NCBI RefSeq assembly: GCF_900465055.1 | Contig: NZ_LS483250.1 | Span: 372,001-436,000 of the forward strand | Length of the DNA stretch: 64,000 nt | Direction: 5' to 3' | Origin: Moritella yayanosii | GTDB lineage: Bacteria > Pseudomonadota > Gammaproteobacteria > Enterobacterales > Moritellaceae | Shown here: in pieces, positions 8,991 through 18,350 of the stretch | How the letters are laid out: the number at the start of each line of letters is the position of its first letter | Position numbering within the stretch: the first letter of the stretch is position 1 | Notes under the pieces: model-generated | What the model was told of the DNA's origin: nothing | Databases searched by the model: none | Seen by the model: only the letters and a program-made list of their open reading frames with translations | Program-made: the position numbers and the translations under genes

Positions 8991-11594
8991 ATGAATACTA
9001 ACTATCGTAAACCTTTACCTGGCAGTGAACTGGATTATTTTGATACCCGTGCAGCGGTTGATGACATTAAAGCGGGTGCGTATGCAACTTTGCCGTATAC
9101 ATCACGCGTATTTGCGGAAAACTTAGTCCGTCGCTGCGACCCTAATGTATTAGAAGCGTCTTTAAAACAGCTTATTGAACGTAAGCGCGATCTTGATTTT
9201 CCTTGGTTTCCTGCGCGGGTTGTTTGTCATGATATTTTAGGCCAAACCGCATTAGTTGATTTAGCCGGTTTACGCGATGCGATTGCGGCGAAAGGTGGCG
9301 ATCCATCCAAGGTTAATCCTGTGGTACCAACCCAATTGATTGTGGACCATTCATTGGCGGTTGAATATGCAGGTTTCGACCCCGATGCGTTTGAAAAAAA
9401 CCGTGTCATTGAAGATCGCCGTAACGATGACCGTTTCCATTTTATTAACTGGACGAAAACAGCCTTTAAGAATATCGATGTGATCCCGCCAGGTAACGGT
9501 ATTCTGCATCAGATTAATTTAGAGCGTATGTCACCGGTGATCCAATCCCTGCACGGTGTGGCGTTTCCTGATACCTTAGTGGGTACAGACAGCCATACGC
9601 CGATGGTTGATGCCTTGGGGGTGATTGCCATTGGTGTCGGTGGGCTCGAAGCCGAAAGCGTGATGTTAGGCCGTGCGTCATACATGCGTCTACCAGAGAT
9701 CATTGGTGTTGAACTGACCGGTAAACCACCAGCAGGTATGACAGCAACCGATACAGTTTTAGCATTGACTGAGTTCTTACGTGCACAGAAAGTGGTATCA
9801 AGTTATCTGGAATTTTATGGTGACGGTGTGCCGCATCTGACCTTAGCTGATCGCGCTACTATTTCTAACATGACACCGGAATATGGTGCGACCGCTGCAT
9901 TGTTCTCAATTGATGAACAGACCATTGATTACCTTAAATTAACCGGTCGTGAAGACGAGCAAGTTAAGCTGGTGGAAACCTATGCCAAACAAACCGGTTT
10001 GTGGGCCGATGATTTAGCCAACGTTGAATATGATCGGGTGCTTAAGTTCGACTTGTCGACTGTGTGCCGTAATATTGCCGGACCATCAAATCCACATAAC
10101 CGTGTACCTACGTCTGAATTAGCTAAGCGTGGTATCAGCGGTAAAGTTGAAAATGTACCGGGGAAAATGCCTGACGGTGCAGTGATCATTGCCGCGATCA
10201 CCAGTTGTACCAATACCAGTAATCCCCGCAATATGATTGCTGCAGGTTTGATTGCCCGTAACGCTAATAAACTTGGATTAACCCGTAAACCTTGGGTTAA
10301 AACCTCATTGGCACCAGGTTCTAAAACGGTGCAACTGTATCTACAAGACGCCGAGTTATTACCTGAATTAGAGCAACTCGGTTTTGGTATAGTCGCGTTT
10401 GCTTGTACCTCGTGTAACGGCATGAGTGGTGCTTTAGATCCGGTTATTCAGAAAGAAGTGTTGGATCGTGATCTGTATACTACCGCGGTATTATCCGGCA
10501 ACCGTAATTTCGATGGCCGAATTCATCCACATGCTAATGAAGCCTTTATTGCCTCGCCACCATTAGTAGTTGCGTATGCGATTGCAGGTACTATCCGTTT
10601 TGATATTGAACGTGATGCCCTTGGTTTTGATCAGGCCGGTAATGCAATCACATTGAAAGACATTTGGCCAACCGATGAAGAAATCGATGCAGTGGTAAAA
10701 GCCAGTGTAAAACCAGAGCAATTCCGACAAGTTTACAACGCGATGTTTAGCCGTGATATAGAGTGCAGTGTCGATTATGGCGAGCAAATTGATCCGTTAT
10801 ATGACTGGCGTGAGAAGAGTACTTATATTCGCCGTCCACCTTATTGGGACGGTGTATTAGCAGGCAAGCGCAGTTTGAAAGGCATGCGTCCATTAGCCGT
10901 ATTGGGTGACAATATTACGACCGATCATTTATCACCTTCTAACGCAATTATGCTGGATAGTGCAGCAGGGGCTTATTTAGATAAGATGGGTTTACCTGAA
11001 GTTGATTTTAACTCATATGCGACGCACCGTGGTGATCACCTTACAGCACAACGTGCGACCTTTGCTAACCCGAAACTAAATAATGAAATGGTGTTAGAAA
11101 ACGGCCAAGTTAAGCAGGGATCATTAGCGCGTGTTGAGCCAGAAGGGAACGTAATGCGCATGTGGGAAGCGATTGAAACCTACATGGAGCGTAAGCAACC
11201 ACTGATTATTGTTGCAGGTGCCGATTATGGCCAAGGCTCGTCACGTGATTGGGCGGCGAAAGGGGTTCGTCTGGCGGGTGTCGAAGCGATTGTTGCAGAA
11301 GGGTTCGAACGTATTCACCGTACCAACTTAGTCGGTATGGGCGTGTTACCACTTGAATTTAAAGCCGGTGAAAACCGTAAAACTTATGCGATTGATGGCA
11401 GTGAAACCTTTGATGTTATCGGTGAACCGACACCTGGTTCAGCGTTAACCCTCATTATTAACCGTAAAAATGGTGACACGGTTGAAGTGCCTGTGACTTG
11501 TCGTTTAGATACCGCGGAAGAAGTGTCTATCTACGGTGCCGGTGGCGTGTTACAACGTTTCGCGCAGGACTTTCTGGAATCAAGTGAGGCTTAA
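8991..11594 (+). CDS. acnD: 2-methylcitrate dehydratase, Fe/S-dependent (AcnD)
   Basis: AcnD is an aconitase-family enzyme that dehydrates 2-methylcitrate to 2-methyl-cis-aconitate (the trans isomer when PrpF is needed). The 867-residue protein has the aconitase DSHTPMVDALGV motif, the three Fe-S cysteines in SCTNTSNPRN and CTSCNGMSGA, and the C-terminal swivelling domain with YGQGSSRDWAAKG. It replaces the unrelated PrpD of enterobacteria, and its partner prpF follows 4 bp later, as expected for the acnD/prpF version of the pathway. Confidence 0.95.
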   Translation: MNTNYRKPLPGSELDYFDTRAAVDDIKAGAYATLPYTSRVFAENLVRRCDPNVLEASLKQLIERKRDLDFPWFPARVVCHDILGQTALVDLAGLRDAIAAKGGDPSKVNPVVPTQLIVDHSLAVEYAGFDPDAFEKNRVIEDRRNDDRFHFINWTKTAFKNIDVIPPGNGILHQINLERMSPVIQSLHGVAFPDTLVGTDSHTPMVDALGVIAIGVGGLEAESVMLGRASYMRLPEIIGVELTGKPPAGMTATDTVLALTEFLRAQKVVSSYLEFYGDGVPHLTLADRATISNMTPEYGATAALFSIDEQTIDYLKLTGREDEQVKLVETYAKQTGLWADDLANVEYDRVLKFDLSTVCRNIAGPSNPHNRVPTSELAKRGISGKVENVPGKMPDGAVIIAAITSCTNTSNPRNMIAAGLIARNANKLGLTRKPWVKTSLAPGSKTVQLYLQDAELLPELEQLGFGIVAFACTSCNGMSGALDPVIQKEVLDRDLYTTAVLSGNRNFDGRIHPHANEAFIASPPLVVAYAIAGTIRFDIERDALGFDQAGNAITLKDIWPTDEEIDAVVKASVKPEQFRQVYNAMFSRDIECSVDYGEQIDPLYDWREKSTYIRRPPYWDGVLAGKRSLKGMRPLAVLGDNITTDHLSPSNAIMLDSAAGAYLDKMGLPEVDFNSYATHRGDHLTAQRATFANPKLNNEMVLENGQVKQGSLARVEPEGNVMRMWEAIETYMERKQPLIIVAGADYGQGSSRDWAAKGVRLAGVEAIVAEGFERIHRTNLVGMGVLPLEFKAGENRKTYAIDGSETFDVIGEPTPGSALTLIINRKNGDTVEVPVTCRLDTAEEVSIYGAGGVLQRFAQDFLESSEA

Positions 11595-11598
11595 TAGT

Positions 11599-12801
11599 AT
11601 GGCGTATTCACCTCACTCTTTACCACAGCTTAGGATCCCTGCTACTTACATGCGTGGCGGCACCAGCAAGGGCGTTTTTTTTAGTCTTCAAGACTTGCCG
11701 GAAGCGGCGCAAATACCGGGAGCTGCGCGTGATGCGTTGTTGCTGCGGGTAAGTGGTAGTCCTGATCCCTACGGAAAGCAAACAGATGGTATGGGCGGAG
11801 CAACATCGAGTACCAGTAAAACGGTGATTGTGTCGGCAACGGATAAACCCGACCATGATGTTGATTACCTGTTTGGTCAGGTATCTATCGATAAACCGTT
11901 TGTAGATTGGAGTGGTAACTGTGGCAATTTATCTGCAGCAGTCGGCTCTTTTGCCATAACCAGTGGTTTGGTTGATGCTAGCCGAATTCCAGAAAATGGC
12001 ATCGCAGTGGTACGTATTTGGCAGGCTAATATTGCTAAAACGATTATCGCTCATGTGCCAATTAGCAACGGCCTAGTGCAAGAAACGGGTGATTTTGAAC
12101 TTGATGGTGTTACTTTTCCTGCGGCAGAAATACCCGTTGAATTTATGGATCCTGCCGATGGAAATGGTTCGATGTTTCCTACTGGTAATCTGATTGATGA
12201 TTTACTGGTTCCTGAGTCTGTTGTGGCGGGTGGACAGTTAAAGGTAACGATGATTAATGCGGGTATCCCGACTATTTTTGTTAATGCTGACGATATTGGT
12301 TATACCGGCACCGAGCTACAAGATGCCATTAATGGTGATGTTGAAGCGCTCGCTATGTTTGAAACGATCCGAGCTTACGGCGCTGTACAGATGGGGTTGA
12401 TATCAGACATCTCAGAAGCCGCGCTACGTCAGCATACCCCTAAGGTCGCATTTGTTGCTAAGTCGGCCGATTATGTGTCTTCCAGTAATAAGCACGTTGC
12501 AGCAGGTGACATTGATTTATTAGTGCGGGCATTGTCTATGGGTAAGCTTCATCATGCGATGATGGGTACTGCCGCTGTTGCCATCGGTGCTGCCGCTGCG
12601 GTACCAGGCACACTCGTTAATTTGGCTGCGGGTGGCGGTACGCGTGACTCGGTGAACTTCGGCCATCCGTCGGGGACATTACGGGTTGGTGCGCAAGCAA
12701 GCGAAGTTAATGGTGAGTGGACTGTCACCAAAGCAAGTATGAGCCGCAGTGCACGTATTTTAATGGAAGGCTGGGTACGTATTCCTGCGGATAATGGTTA
12801 A
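11599..12801 (+). CDS. prpF: 2-methylaconitate cis-trans isomerase PrpF
   Basis: PrpF isomerises the AcnD product so that the next hydratase can act. The 400-residue protein has the family hallmark YMRGGTSKGVFF close to the N-terminus, the DWSGNCGNLSAAVG active-site stretch, and a late GGGTRDSVNFGHPSGTLRVG segment of the diaminopimelate-epimerase-like fold. I chose the ATG at 11599 because AGTGAGG lies a suitable distance upstream. The longer frame from 11536 would overlap acnD by 59 bp without conserved sequence. The 2-methylisocitrate-forming hydratase is not encoded here and is presumably AcnB elsewhere. Confidence 0.94.
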   Translation: MAYSPHSLPQLRIPATYMRGGTSKGVFFSLQDLPEAAQIPGAARDALLLRVSGSPDPYGKQTDGMGGATSSTSKTVIVSATDKPDHDVDYLFGQVSIDKPFVDWSGNCGNLSAAVGSFAITSGLVDASRIPENGIAVVRIWQANIAKTIIAHVPISNGLVQETGDFELDGVTFPAAEIPVEFMDPADGNGSMFPTGNLIDDLLVPESVVAGGQLKVTMINAGIPTIFVNADDIGYTGTELQDAINGDVEALAMFETIRAYGAVQMGLISDISEAALRQHTPKVAFVAKSADYVSSSNKHVAAGDIDLLVRALSMGKLHHAMMGTAAVAIGAAAAVPGTLVNLAAGGGTRDSVNFGHPSGTLRVGAQASEVNGEWTVTKASMSRSARILMEGWVRIPADNG

Positions 12802-12896
12802 TTAGTACAGTATTAGTAACGTTTAGCTAATAACATCAAATTAAGCAAACCAGTTGCTAGAATAATTGGATTAATAGTCAGATACCGTTATATTGT

Positions 12897-12926
12897 CAGC
12901 CTGTTCATTTTATAGGCTGATTTTAT
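12897..12926 (+). terminator. possible terminator of the prp operon
   Basis: A 6-bp stem CAGCCT/AGGCTG with an 11-base loop is followed by ATTTTAT. It is weak and sits directly against the start codon of the next gene, so it could instead influence that gene's translation. Confidence 0.35.
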
Positions 12927-12927
12927 A

Positions 12928-13350
12928 ATGGTAAAGGTAATTACATTCTTACTTATGAGTATTTGCAGTTTTGGGACGATGGCGGCATCGGTAGACTGCG
13001 ATAAAGCGTTTAACACATTAGAAATAAATTACTGCGCTAAAGTTGAATTAGACAAAGCTGAAGCTGAAATGCAGCGATATCTTAGCAAAAGCATTGCGCA
13101 ATATACAGCAGACACCAATGTTGTAGAGTCAATCAATATCGCACAATCGGCGTGGCAATCGTATAGTAAATCACAGTGTGATTCGGTATTTACTATGTTC
13201 AGAGATGGTTCGTTGCGCGTTGTGATGACGTTAAGCTGTCGAACGAAGCTTACTCAGCAGCGTACTCATGAACTTTGGTCACAGTACTTAACGTACATGG
13301 ACAGCTCTGCACCGGTACTGCCCGAACCGACCGTTTCAGATTTAAGCTAG
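12928..13350 (+). CDS. secreted LprI-like (DUF1311) protein
   Basis: The 140-residue protein has a signal peptide (residues 1-20, cut after MAA) and a mature domain with four Cys (VDCDKAF, NYCAKVE, SQCDSVF, LSCRTKL). This is the pattern of the LprI/DUF1311 family of periplasmic lysozyme-inhibitor-like proteins: CxxA...E...C, a helical middle with QSAWQSYSKSQC, and a late LSCR. The lysozyme-inhibitor role is known only for some members and is not proven here. A strong terminator follows at 13366. It is likely a single-gene unit. Confidence 0.75.
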   Translation: MVKVITFLLMSICSFGTMAASVDCDKAFNTLEINYCAKVELDKAEAEMQRYLSKSIAQYTADTNVVESINIAQSAWQSYSKSQCDSVFTMFRDGSLRVVMTLSCRTKLTQQRTHELWSQYLTYMDSSAPVLPEPTVSDLS

Positions 13351-13365
13351 CTTTTATGCTGTTAA

Positions 13366-13405
13366 ACAGGGCTATCAAATATCTCTTCGATAGCCCTGTA
13401 TTTAT
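13366..13405 (+). terminator. intrinsic terminator after the LprI-like gene
   Basis: A stem ACAGGGCTATC/GATAGCCCTGT with a 12-base loop is followed by ATTTATTT. It is a strong 11-bp hairpin immediately after the stop codon. Confidence 0.75.
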
Positions 13406-13846
13406 TTCTGTTTCTAATCCTACTTCTAATCCAAATCCTAAATTTTGTTGAAATAATCGTATTAGCATTATGCATATTGGAATGTGTGTTTCGCTATATG
13501 CATTGCAAATTGCAAATCAGACATTTCAAATCACACTGCTTTATCGTTTATTGACAGTATGTCTAAGCGAATTCATTAGTATGTATTATTCACCAATCTC
13601 GTTTCTTCCTATTATTAAACAGTGGTTTAACATCTTCGTTGGCTCCGTTTTAACATCTAATTTATTTATATTTTTTAATTGGCGTTAACATTGCAACTGT
13701 GTAAGACACGTAAGTGAACATTGAGATTAAAGATTAAAGATTAAAGATTAAAGATTAATGGTTGGACTGAAAGGTTGGTTTTCGTGACGCTATAAATGTG
13801 GTACTTACCTTGCGTCCATTTAATTTGGGCAAAAGGATATAGAACA
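13406..13846. other. gene-free AT-rich spacer
   Basis: About 440 bp with no ORF I can support. A 72-codon frame at 13470 lacks a ribosome site and family features. The stretch holds the GATTAAA tandem repeat at 13725-13758 and presumably the promoter of the lipoprotein/LruC pair. Confidence 0.5.
13725..13758. repeat. heptamer tandem repeat (GATTAAA)n
   Basis: Four full copies and one partial copy of the 7-bp unit GATTAAA run head to tail about 90 bp upstream of the lipoprotein start. The copy number could vary by slippage. A regulatory effect is possible but not shown. Confidence 0.85.
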
Positions 13847-14323
13847 ATGGGTAATCTAAGTCGATTGATAATACAGGGTTGTGCTGCCTCGTTGATGATA
13901 ATTTCGATGGGGTGTTCAGAGCAAGGCGGTTCACCACCATCAGGCTCAGTGAGTGAACCTTCCCCAGATATAGAGCCAAATCCGACTGTTGTTCCAGCGC
14001 TTAAATTAGCGGAATCTTTTGACGAACTTATAATCGAAGATGGTTTTACGTTTGCTATGCAAAGAACGGTGAAAATTGACATTTATTTTAGTCAGAAGCA
14101 AGAATTCACGGAGATTTCAATTTTTACAGCGTTCGATCCGAATACAAATATGCCAATCAATTTGTTAGAAAAAGCTCAGATCTACAATGCGATAAAATTT
14201 TCGACTTCGTTACCTGTCCCCAGTTATACCGAATCTATGGTAGTCGTTATTAATGGCGATAGTTATGCCGAGCTTGATTTACCTATAGATGAAACTAACC
14301 ATATTCATTATCTAGTTGAGTAA
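13847..14323 (+). CDS. small lipoprotein of unknown function, partner of the LruC-domain protein
   Basis: The 158-residue product starts MGNLSRLIIQG at an ATG preceded by AAAAGGA, and has a lipoprotein signal ending ISMGC near residue 25, followed by a Ser/Pro/Gly-rich linker. The longer in-frame start at 13796 would bury the signal peptide. The rest is mostly beta-strand-like without a family I recognise. It ends five bases before the ATG of the large LruC-domain gene, so the two are almost certainly co-expressed and may form one surface assembly. Membrane anchoring is supported; function is unknown. Confidence 0.65.
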   Translation: MGNLSRLIIQGCAASLMIISMGCSEQGGSPPSGSVSEPSPDIEPNPTVVPALKLAESFDELIIEDGFTFAMQRTVKIDIYFSQKQEFTEISIFTAFDPNTNMPINLLEKAQIYNAIKFSTSLPVPSYTESMVVVINGDSYAELDLPIDETNHIHYLVE

Positions 14324-14328
14324 TCGCT

Positions 14329-16926
14329 ATGCTTAATATAAAAAAATATTCAGATGTGGTTTTATCAATACTATTGTTAATGACTAGCTTATCGTCTGTT
14401 GCTGTTAATGCTGAGCCTATATTGCTGAATCAGCTAGCAAATGATGATACTAAATCATTTGCTAATTTTGGCACTTCAGTGGCGGTCACCGAGTCTTTTA
14501 TCGTTGTGGGCACGCCGGGAAAACAAAGTGACCAGGGGGAAGCGTGTATTTTTTTACGCAATCAATCCACTTGGACAATGATGAGTTGTCTAGACCCTAT
14601 TTCAGATACGATAACAGCAATTAAACAGTTTGGTCGTGTTGTGGCAATTTCAGAGCAGAGTGTCATTATCAGTGCCAAGCTTCAAGGCGGACTAACGGGT
14701 GCTGTTTATATTTTTAAATACGAAAATGGTAACTGGATTCAGCAGAGCGAAATGACGAAACCGGGAACAACGAGTAATGATTTCTTCGGCCAGTCGTTAA
14801 GTATTTCAGGCGATCTTGCGGTCATTGCTTCGCCAGGAAGCGCGAATGATGATGGTGCTGTTTATGTTTACAAACGAACGGGCTCTCATTGGATATTAAA
14901 TACCACTATCACTCCTGATTCAGAGTTCAAGAGTAAACAATTTGGCGCCGCGGTCAGTATCTCTGAAGGGTACTTGATTATTGGCGATGGTGAGTCTGGT
15001 AAGACGAAAGAAGGTTCTGCTTATATTTATAAATATGATGATTATGATGATACTTGGACTAAACAAGCAACACTAAAAGGAGGTTTAGTTACTCGTGCGG
15101 CCAATTATGCATTTTCAGTCGCTATATCTAAAGATTATGCGGTTATTGGGGCGAGGATGGAGAATGATCCACATGGAAATAATGATACTAAAAAGGGGGC
15201 TGTTTACGTATATAAACGGAAAGATAATGTATGGATGAACCAAGCCAAGTTGACCGCTAATGCTGGACTTTCTGGCGATCAATTTGGTAATTCGGTAGCG
15301 ATTATTGGCGAAAATATAGTGATTGGCGCTGAAAATATGAATTCATCATCAGGAACAGTTGTTCTGTTCAAGCTTGTTGATGATGTTTGGCAGGAACAAT
15401 TTTCATTTATAGCCGCAGACGGTGCGTCACAGGATAATTTTGGGCATGCTGTGGGTGTTTCTGAAAGCTATGTTACCGTTGGAGCACATAATAAAAAGAT
15501 TAAAAAAAGTTTATCTGGTGATGTTTATGTTTACGCATTGAATGTACAAACACAGCAAACGCAAGCTGAAATAGATTTAGAAAATACCTTAGCAACCTTG
15601 AATAATCCCACTGCAGAAGCGACTGTAAATCCAGATGATCTTGATGGTGATGGGTTATCTAATAGCGATGAAATTTATATTTTAAATACATCACCGACAG
15701 ATCCAGATACTGATAATGATGGGTTAACTGATTTCGAAGAGGTGACTATTTACGGGACCGATCCGCGATCAAGTGATACAGACGGAGATACGCTGAGTGA
15801 TTTAGACGAAATTATATTTTACAATTCAGACCCTACTTTAATAGATACGGATGGGGATGGGTTTTCAGATGAATATGAAGTGAATGTCCTTAAGACAGAT
15901 CCGGGTTTAATGGATACCGATGGTGATGGATTACTTGATGCAGTTGAAGTGAATGAGTTAGGAACAGACCCAACACTGGCGGATACCGATGGTGATGGTT
16001 TGACTGATAATGAGGAAATTAATCTTCATCTTACCGACCCATTAGATGCTGATAGTGATAACGATAACTTTAGTGATGGTCTTGAGGTTAATCTTTATGA
16101 TACATCGCCGTTAGAAGCTGCAGATGTACCTGTACCGTTAGTCAATAGTACTGCTTACTCACCTGCGGAGAATCAGATGGGTACAATGGCTTTTGAAGAT
16201 TATTGGCCTAGTAAAGGTGATTATGATTTTAATGATGTGGTGATTAATTATAATGCGGTAGAGACCAAAGTTGACGGGCAGATAAGTAAAATCATCCTTA
16301 AACTACAACCTGTTGCGAGGGGCGCGTCATATAAAAATTCACTGCAGATAAGTATTAATACCCCCATTACCAATATTGCATCCGCAACCATGGGCCCCCT
16401 TTCGAATGCGGTACCATTAACGCCGATTGCAGATGGTAACCAGACGATGTTTGTTATTATCGATGATATTGAAGATGCTTTACCGGCCCCCAAAGGTTTT
16501 AAATTTGCTAATACCGAATTGAATAGCCCTAAAGTCACAGGTGCAATGTTTATTGTTACCATCAATTTTAAAAGTCCAGTGGATGAAAATATATTTGGTT
16601 CAGCACCTTATAATACGTTTATTTCACGAAAACTGGGGAATGGTGAAGTTATTGAGGTTCATTTTCCCGGCTATCGACCAACAAAGTTTGCATCGAAAAG
16701 ACAATTTGGAACTGGTCATGATGATACCGATAAAAGCACGGATAAATATTACCAGACCAAGGATAATTTACCTTGGGCGATGATCATTCCGCAACTATGG
16801 GAACACCCAAAAGAGAATGTGGATTTATCTCAGGATTATCCTGAAATCTTAGATTGGGCTTCCAGTCGTGGTAAGAGTAAAAAAGACTGGTATAAACATA
16901 AAAGTAATAAGGGGAAAGGTAAATAA
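14329..16926 (+). CDS. secreted FG-GAP / thrombospondin-3 / LruC-domain protein
   Basis: This 865-residue exported protein has a signal peptide (residues 1-28, cut after VNA). It is followed by FG-GAP-like beta-propeller blades (about 30-400; repeated FGxSVAIS...IVG...GAVYVYK). Seven calcium-binding thrombospondin type-3 repeats of the DTDGDGLTDxEE form lie at about 437-600. A C-terminal LruC domain (about 612-840) begins FEDYWPSKGDYDFNDVVINY. The tail is very basic (KSNKGKGK). LruC proteins are surface or secreted proteins of marine and host-associated bacteria with unclear function. The layout suggests a calcium-stabilised adhesin or matrix protein. There is no sorting motif such as GlyGly-CTERM. 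Confidence 0.82.
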   Translation: MLNIKKYSDVVLSILLLMTSLSSVAVNAEPILLNQLANDDTKSFANFGTSVAVTESFIVVGTPGKQSDQGEACIFLRNQSTWTMMSCLDPISDTITAIKQFGRVVAISEQSVIISAKLQGGLTGAVYIFKYENGNWIQQSEMTKPGTTSNDFFGQSLSISGDLAVIASPGSANDDGAVYVYKRTGSHWILNTTITPDSEFKSKQFGAAVSISEGYLIIGDGESGKTKEGSAYIYKYDDYDDTWTKQATLKGGLVTRAANYAFSVAISKDYAVIGARMENDPHGNNDTKKGAVYVYKRKDNVWMNQAKLTANAGLSGDQFGNSVAIIGENIVIGAENMNSSSGTVVLFKLVDDVWQEQFSFIAADGASQDNFGHAVGVSESYVTVGAHNKKIKKSLSGDVYVYALNVQTQQTQAEIDLENTLATLNNPTAEATVNPDDLDGDGLSNSDEIYILNTSPTDPDTDNDGLTDFEEVTIYGTDPRSSDTDGDTLSDLDEIIFYNSDPTLIDTDGDGFSDEYEVNVLKTDPGLMDTDGDGLLDAVEVNELGTDPTLADTDGDGLTDNEEINLHLTDPLDADSDNDNFSDGLEVNLYDTSPLEAADVPVPLVNSTAYSPAENQMGTMAFEDYWPSKGDYDFNDVVINYNAVETKVDGQISKIILKLQPVARGASYKNSLQISINTPITNIASATMGPLSNAVPLTPIADGNQTMFVIIDDIEDALPAPKGFKFANTELNSPKVTGAMFIVTINFKSPVDENIFGSAPYNTFISRKLGNGEVIEVHFPGYRPTKFASKRQFGTGHDDTDKSTDKYYQTKDNLPWAMIIPQLWEHPKENVDLSQDYPEILDWASSRGKSKKDWYKHKSNKGKGK

Positions 16927-16958
16927 CGTCAGTGTTCCCAATTTATCGCGGCAAACTA

Positions 16959-16997
16959 AAATAAGGGTATCCAATTATATTGGATACCCTTATTTTT
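16959..16997 (+). terminator. intrinsic terminator after the LruC gene
   Basis: A long perfect stem AATAAGGGTATCCAA/TTGGATACCCTTATT with a short 5-base loop is followed by TTT, just after the stop codon. It would work in both directions. Confidence 0.8.
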
Positions 16998-17287
16998 GCC
17001 TGACTTGAAACTTTTACAGGTTAAGCATAGCTTTAATACCGTCTTGCTTCTTATCAACATATCTATACCGAACATTCTTATGTGTATCCAAATACTATTC
17101 GAGTTAAATTTTATTTTCATCATTATCTATTTGTAATTAATAGTATATTTGGTACTGTTGATCTTAATTAAATTAAGATGGCATTCAGGTTATACGGAAT
17201 TCGGTGTAGTCAATAACGCTACCCAAGTTGCTAGTTCTGCTTAAGTGGATGTTATATGTTTTCACTGAAATCACTGTTAATGGAGTA
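16998..17287. other. gene-free AT-rich spacer
   Basis: About 290 bp with no supportable ORF. It contains a copy of the dispersed motif TACCCAAGTTGC (17220-17231) and separates the LruC locus from the acetyltransferase region. Confidence 0.45.
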
Positions 17288-17290
17288 ATG

Positions 17291-17506
17291 ATGTTTTTAA
17301 TTCAAGAGGTTGAAACAAATTCTCCTCACTTAATTATGTTATATCAATGGATTGAAAGTGAATGGGATGATGTTGAACCTTTAGCACCAATTAAAAATGG
17401 GAAAGCAATCCCAAATCCAATCATTGCATTAAAAGACGGTGAGTTGGTCGGAGGTTTGGTATTTACGCGTTTTTTATCTCCCATTACTAAAGAACAAGCG
17501 GTTTAG
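17291..17506 (+). pseudogene. truncated GNAT acetyltransferase (N-terminal fragment)
   Basis: The 71 residues begin like a complete GNAT protein (MFLIQEVETNSPHLI...) and include the usual early strands and the IIALKDGELVGGLVF beta-strand pair. They stop at KEQAV, just where the family continues into the acetyl-CoA-binding strand and the Q/RxxGxG/A loop. Everything needed for catalysis is missing. The sequence after the stop does not resume the family in any frame, because the next GNAT gene starts three bases later. It is best read as a remnant cut by recombination. A GGAG lies six bases before the ATG, so it may still be translated. Confidence 0.6.
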
Positions 17507-17509
17507 CTT

Positions 17510-17989
17510 ATGAGGATAAGACAAGCCGTTAGTGCAGATTGGGACCATATCTACCAATTAATAGAAGATAACATGTTCTTAATGCAACAAGAGTTGGGAC
17601 TCGATTGGAATAGAGAGTCGATCATTCAACATTACATGTCTAAGTCGGTATTAGTTGGTAAGTTGGGAGGTTATGTTATTGGGTTTATTGCTTATGACAT
17701 GTCAGTACACAATCACGTTATCCATTCACTCCAAATATCTAGAGAATATCAAAATGGTCTGTGTGGTTTTCGCTTGCTGAAAGCAATGCTTACAACAGAA
17801 CAGAACTTCTCTGGCAAAGACACACAAGTGTTATGCAGTGTCTTCGAAAATAATGCGGCGAAAGAGCAGTATTTCTCGATTGGTTTTAAAGAAGTAAGTC
17901 GAAGTAAAGGCGTACTAAGTTTAGCGATTAAGCGGGATCAATTATTTAAACGTTTAAGGCTTGGAAAACGAACATCACAGATAACATAG
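17510..17989 (+). CDS. GNAT-family N-acetyltransferase
   Basis: The 159-residue protein shows the GNAT layout: MRIRQAVSADWDHIYQLI N-terminal strand and helix, a central YVIGFIAYDM strand, and SREYQNGLCGFRLLKAML in the place of the acetyl-CoA pyrophosphate loop (a degenerate Q/RxxGxG/A). It ends with NAAKEQYFSIGFKEVSRSK, equivalent to the A/N-xxxYxxxGF motif. Substrate unknown. It starts only three bases after the truncated GNAT remnant and has no good ribosome site of its own, so it may depend on coupling to the remnant. Confidence 0.65.
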   Translation: MRIRQAVSADWDHIYQLIEDNMFLMQQELGLDWNRESIIQHYMSKSVLVGKLGGYVIGFIAYDMSVHNHVIHSLQISREYQNGLCGFRLLKAMLTTEQNFSGKDTQVLCSVFENNAAKEQYFSIGFKEVSRSKGVLSLAIKRDQLFKRLRLGKRTSQIT

Positions 17990-18023
17990 GTGTCGCGTAC
18001 TAAAGGCATAACTGGCAGATGGT

Positions 18024-18215
18024 GTGAAAAATGACGGTTTGTCTCTCTGCATGGAAGTCGGCGCTTATTTAGAAGCACATAAATTAAATGAAGCAGTGAC
18101 TAACTCGCTATGTATATGTCGTGAAAACGAATTGGACGAATTCCTTATTTTATCTCCTTATGGTATTTGCCAAGAATGTTTAGTTCATTGGGGGGGATGT
18201 TCAGGCTGCAATTAG
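18024..18215 (+). CDS. small Cys-rich hypothetical protein
   Basis: A 63-residue frame starts with GTG at 18024 (or ATG at 18051) and ends CQECLVHWGGCSGCN. The Cys pattern (CIC ... CQEC ... CSGC) could bind a metal. I do not recognise a family. The C-terminal cysteine cluster argues for a real or once-real gene, but there is no strong ribosome site. Confidence 0.35.
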   Translation: MKNDGLSLCMEVGAYLEAHKLNEAVTNSLCICRENELDEFLILSPYGICQECLVHWGGCSGCN

Positions 18216-18350
18216 CATATCAGACAACATGTTAATCTTTAAGTCACTTCGAGAGTTAATGCCTCACCATTGGTCTGTGATAAATGGTGAGAAATTATAG
18301 CCCAATTTCAATTGGGATGATTGTCAACGAATCTTGTAAAAGGAAGTATC

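Noticed and set aside
9980-10423. A 147-codon minus-strand frame within acnD
   Set aside because: It lies wholly opposite a conserved aconitase-family frame and has no independent support.
13470-13688. A 72-codon plus-strand frame after the LprI-like gene
   Set aside because: No ribosome site, low-complexity hydrophobic sequence and no recognisable domain.
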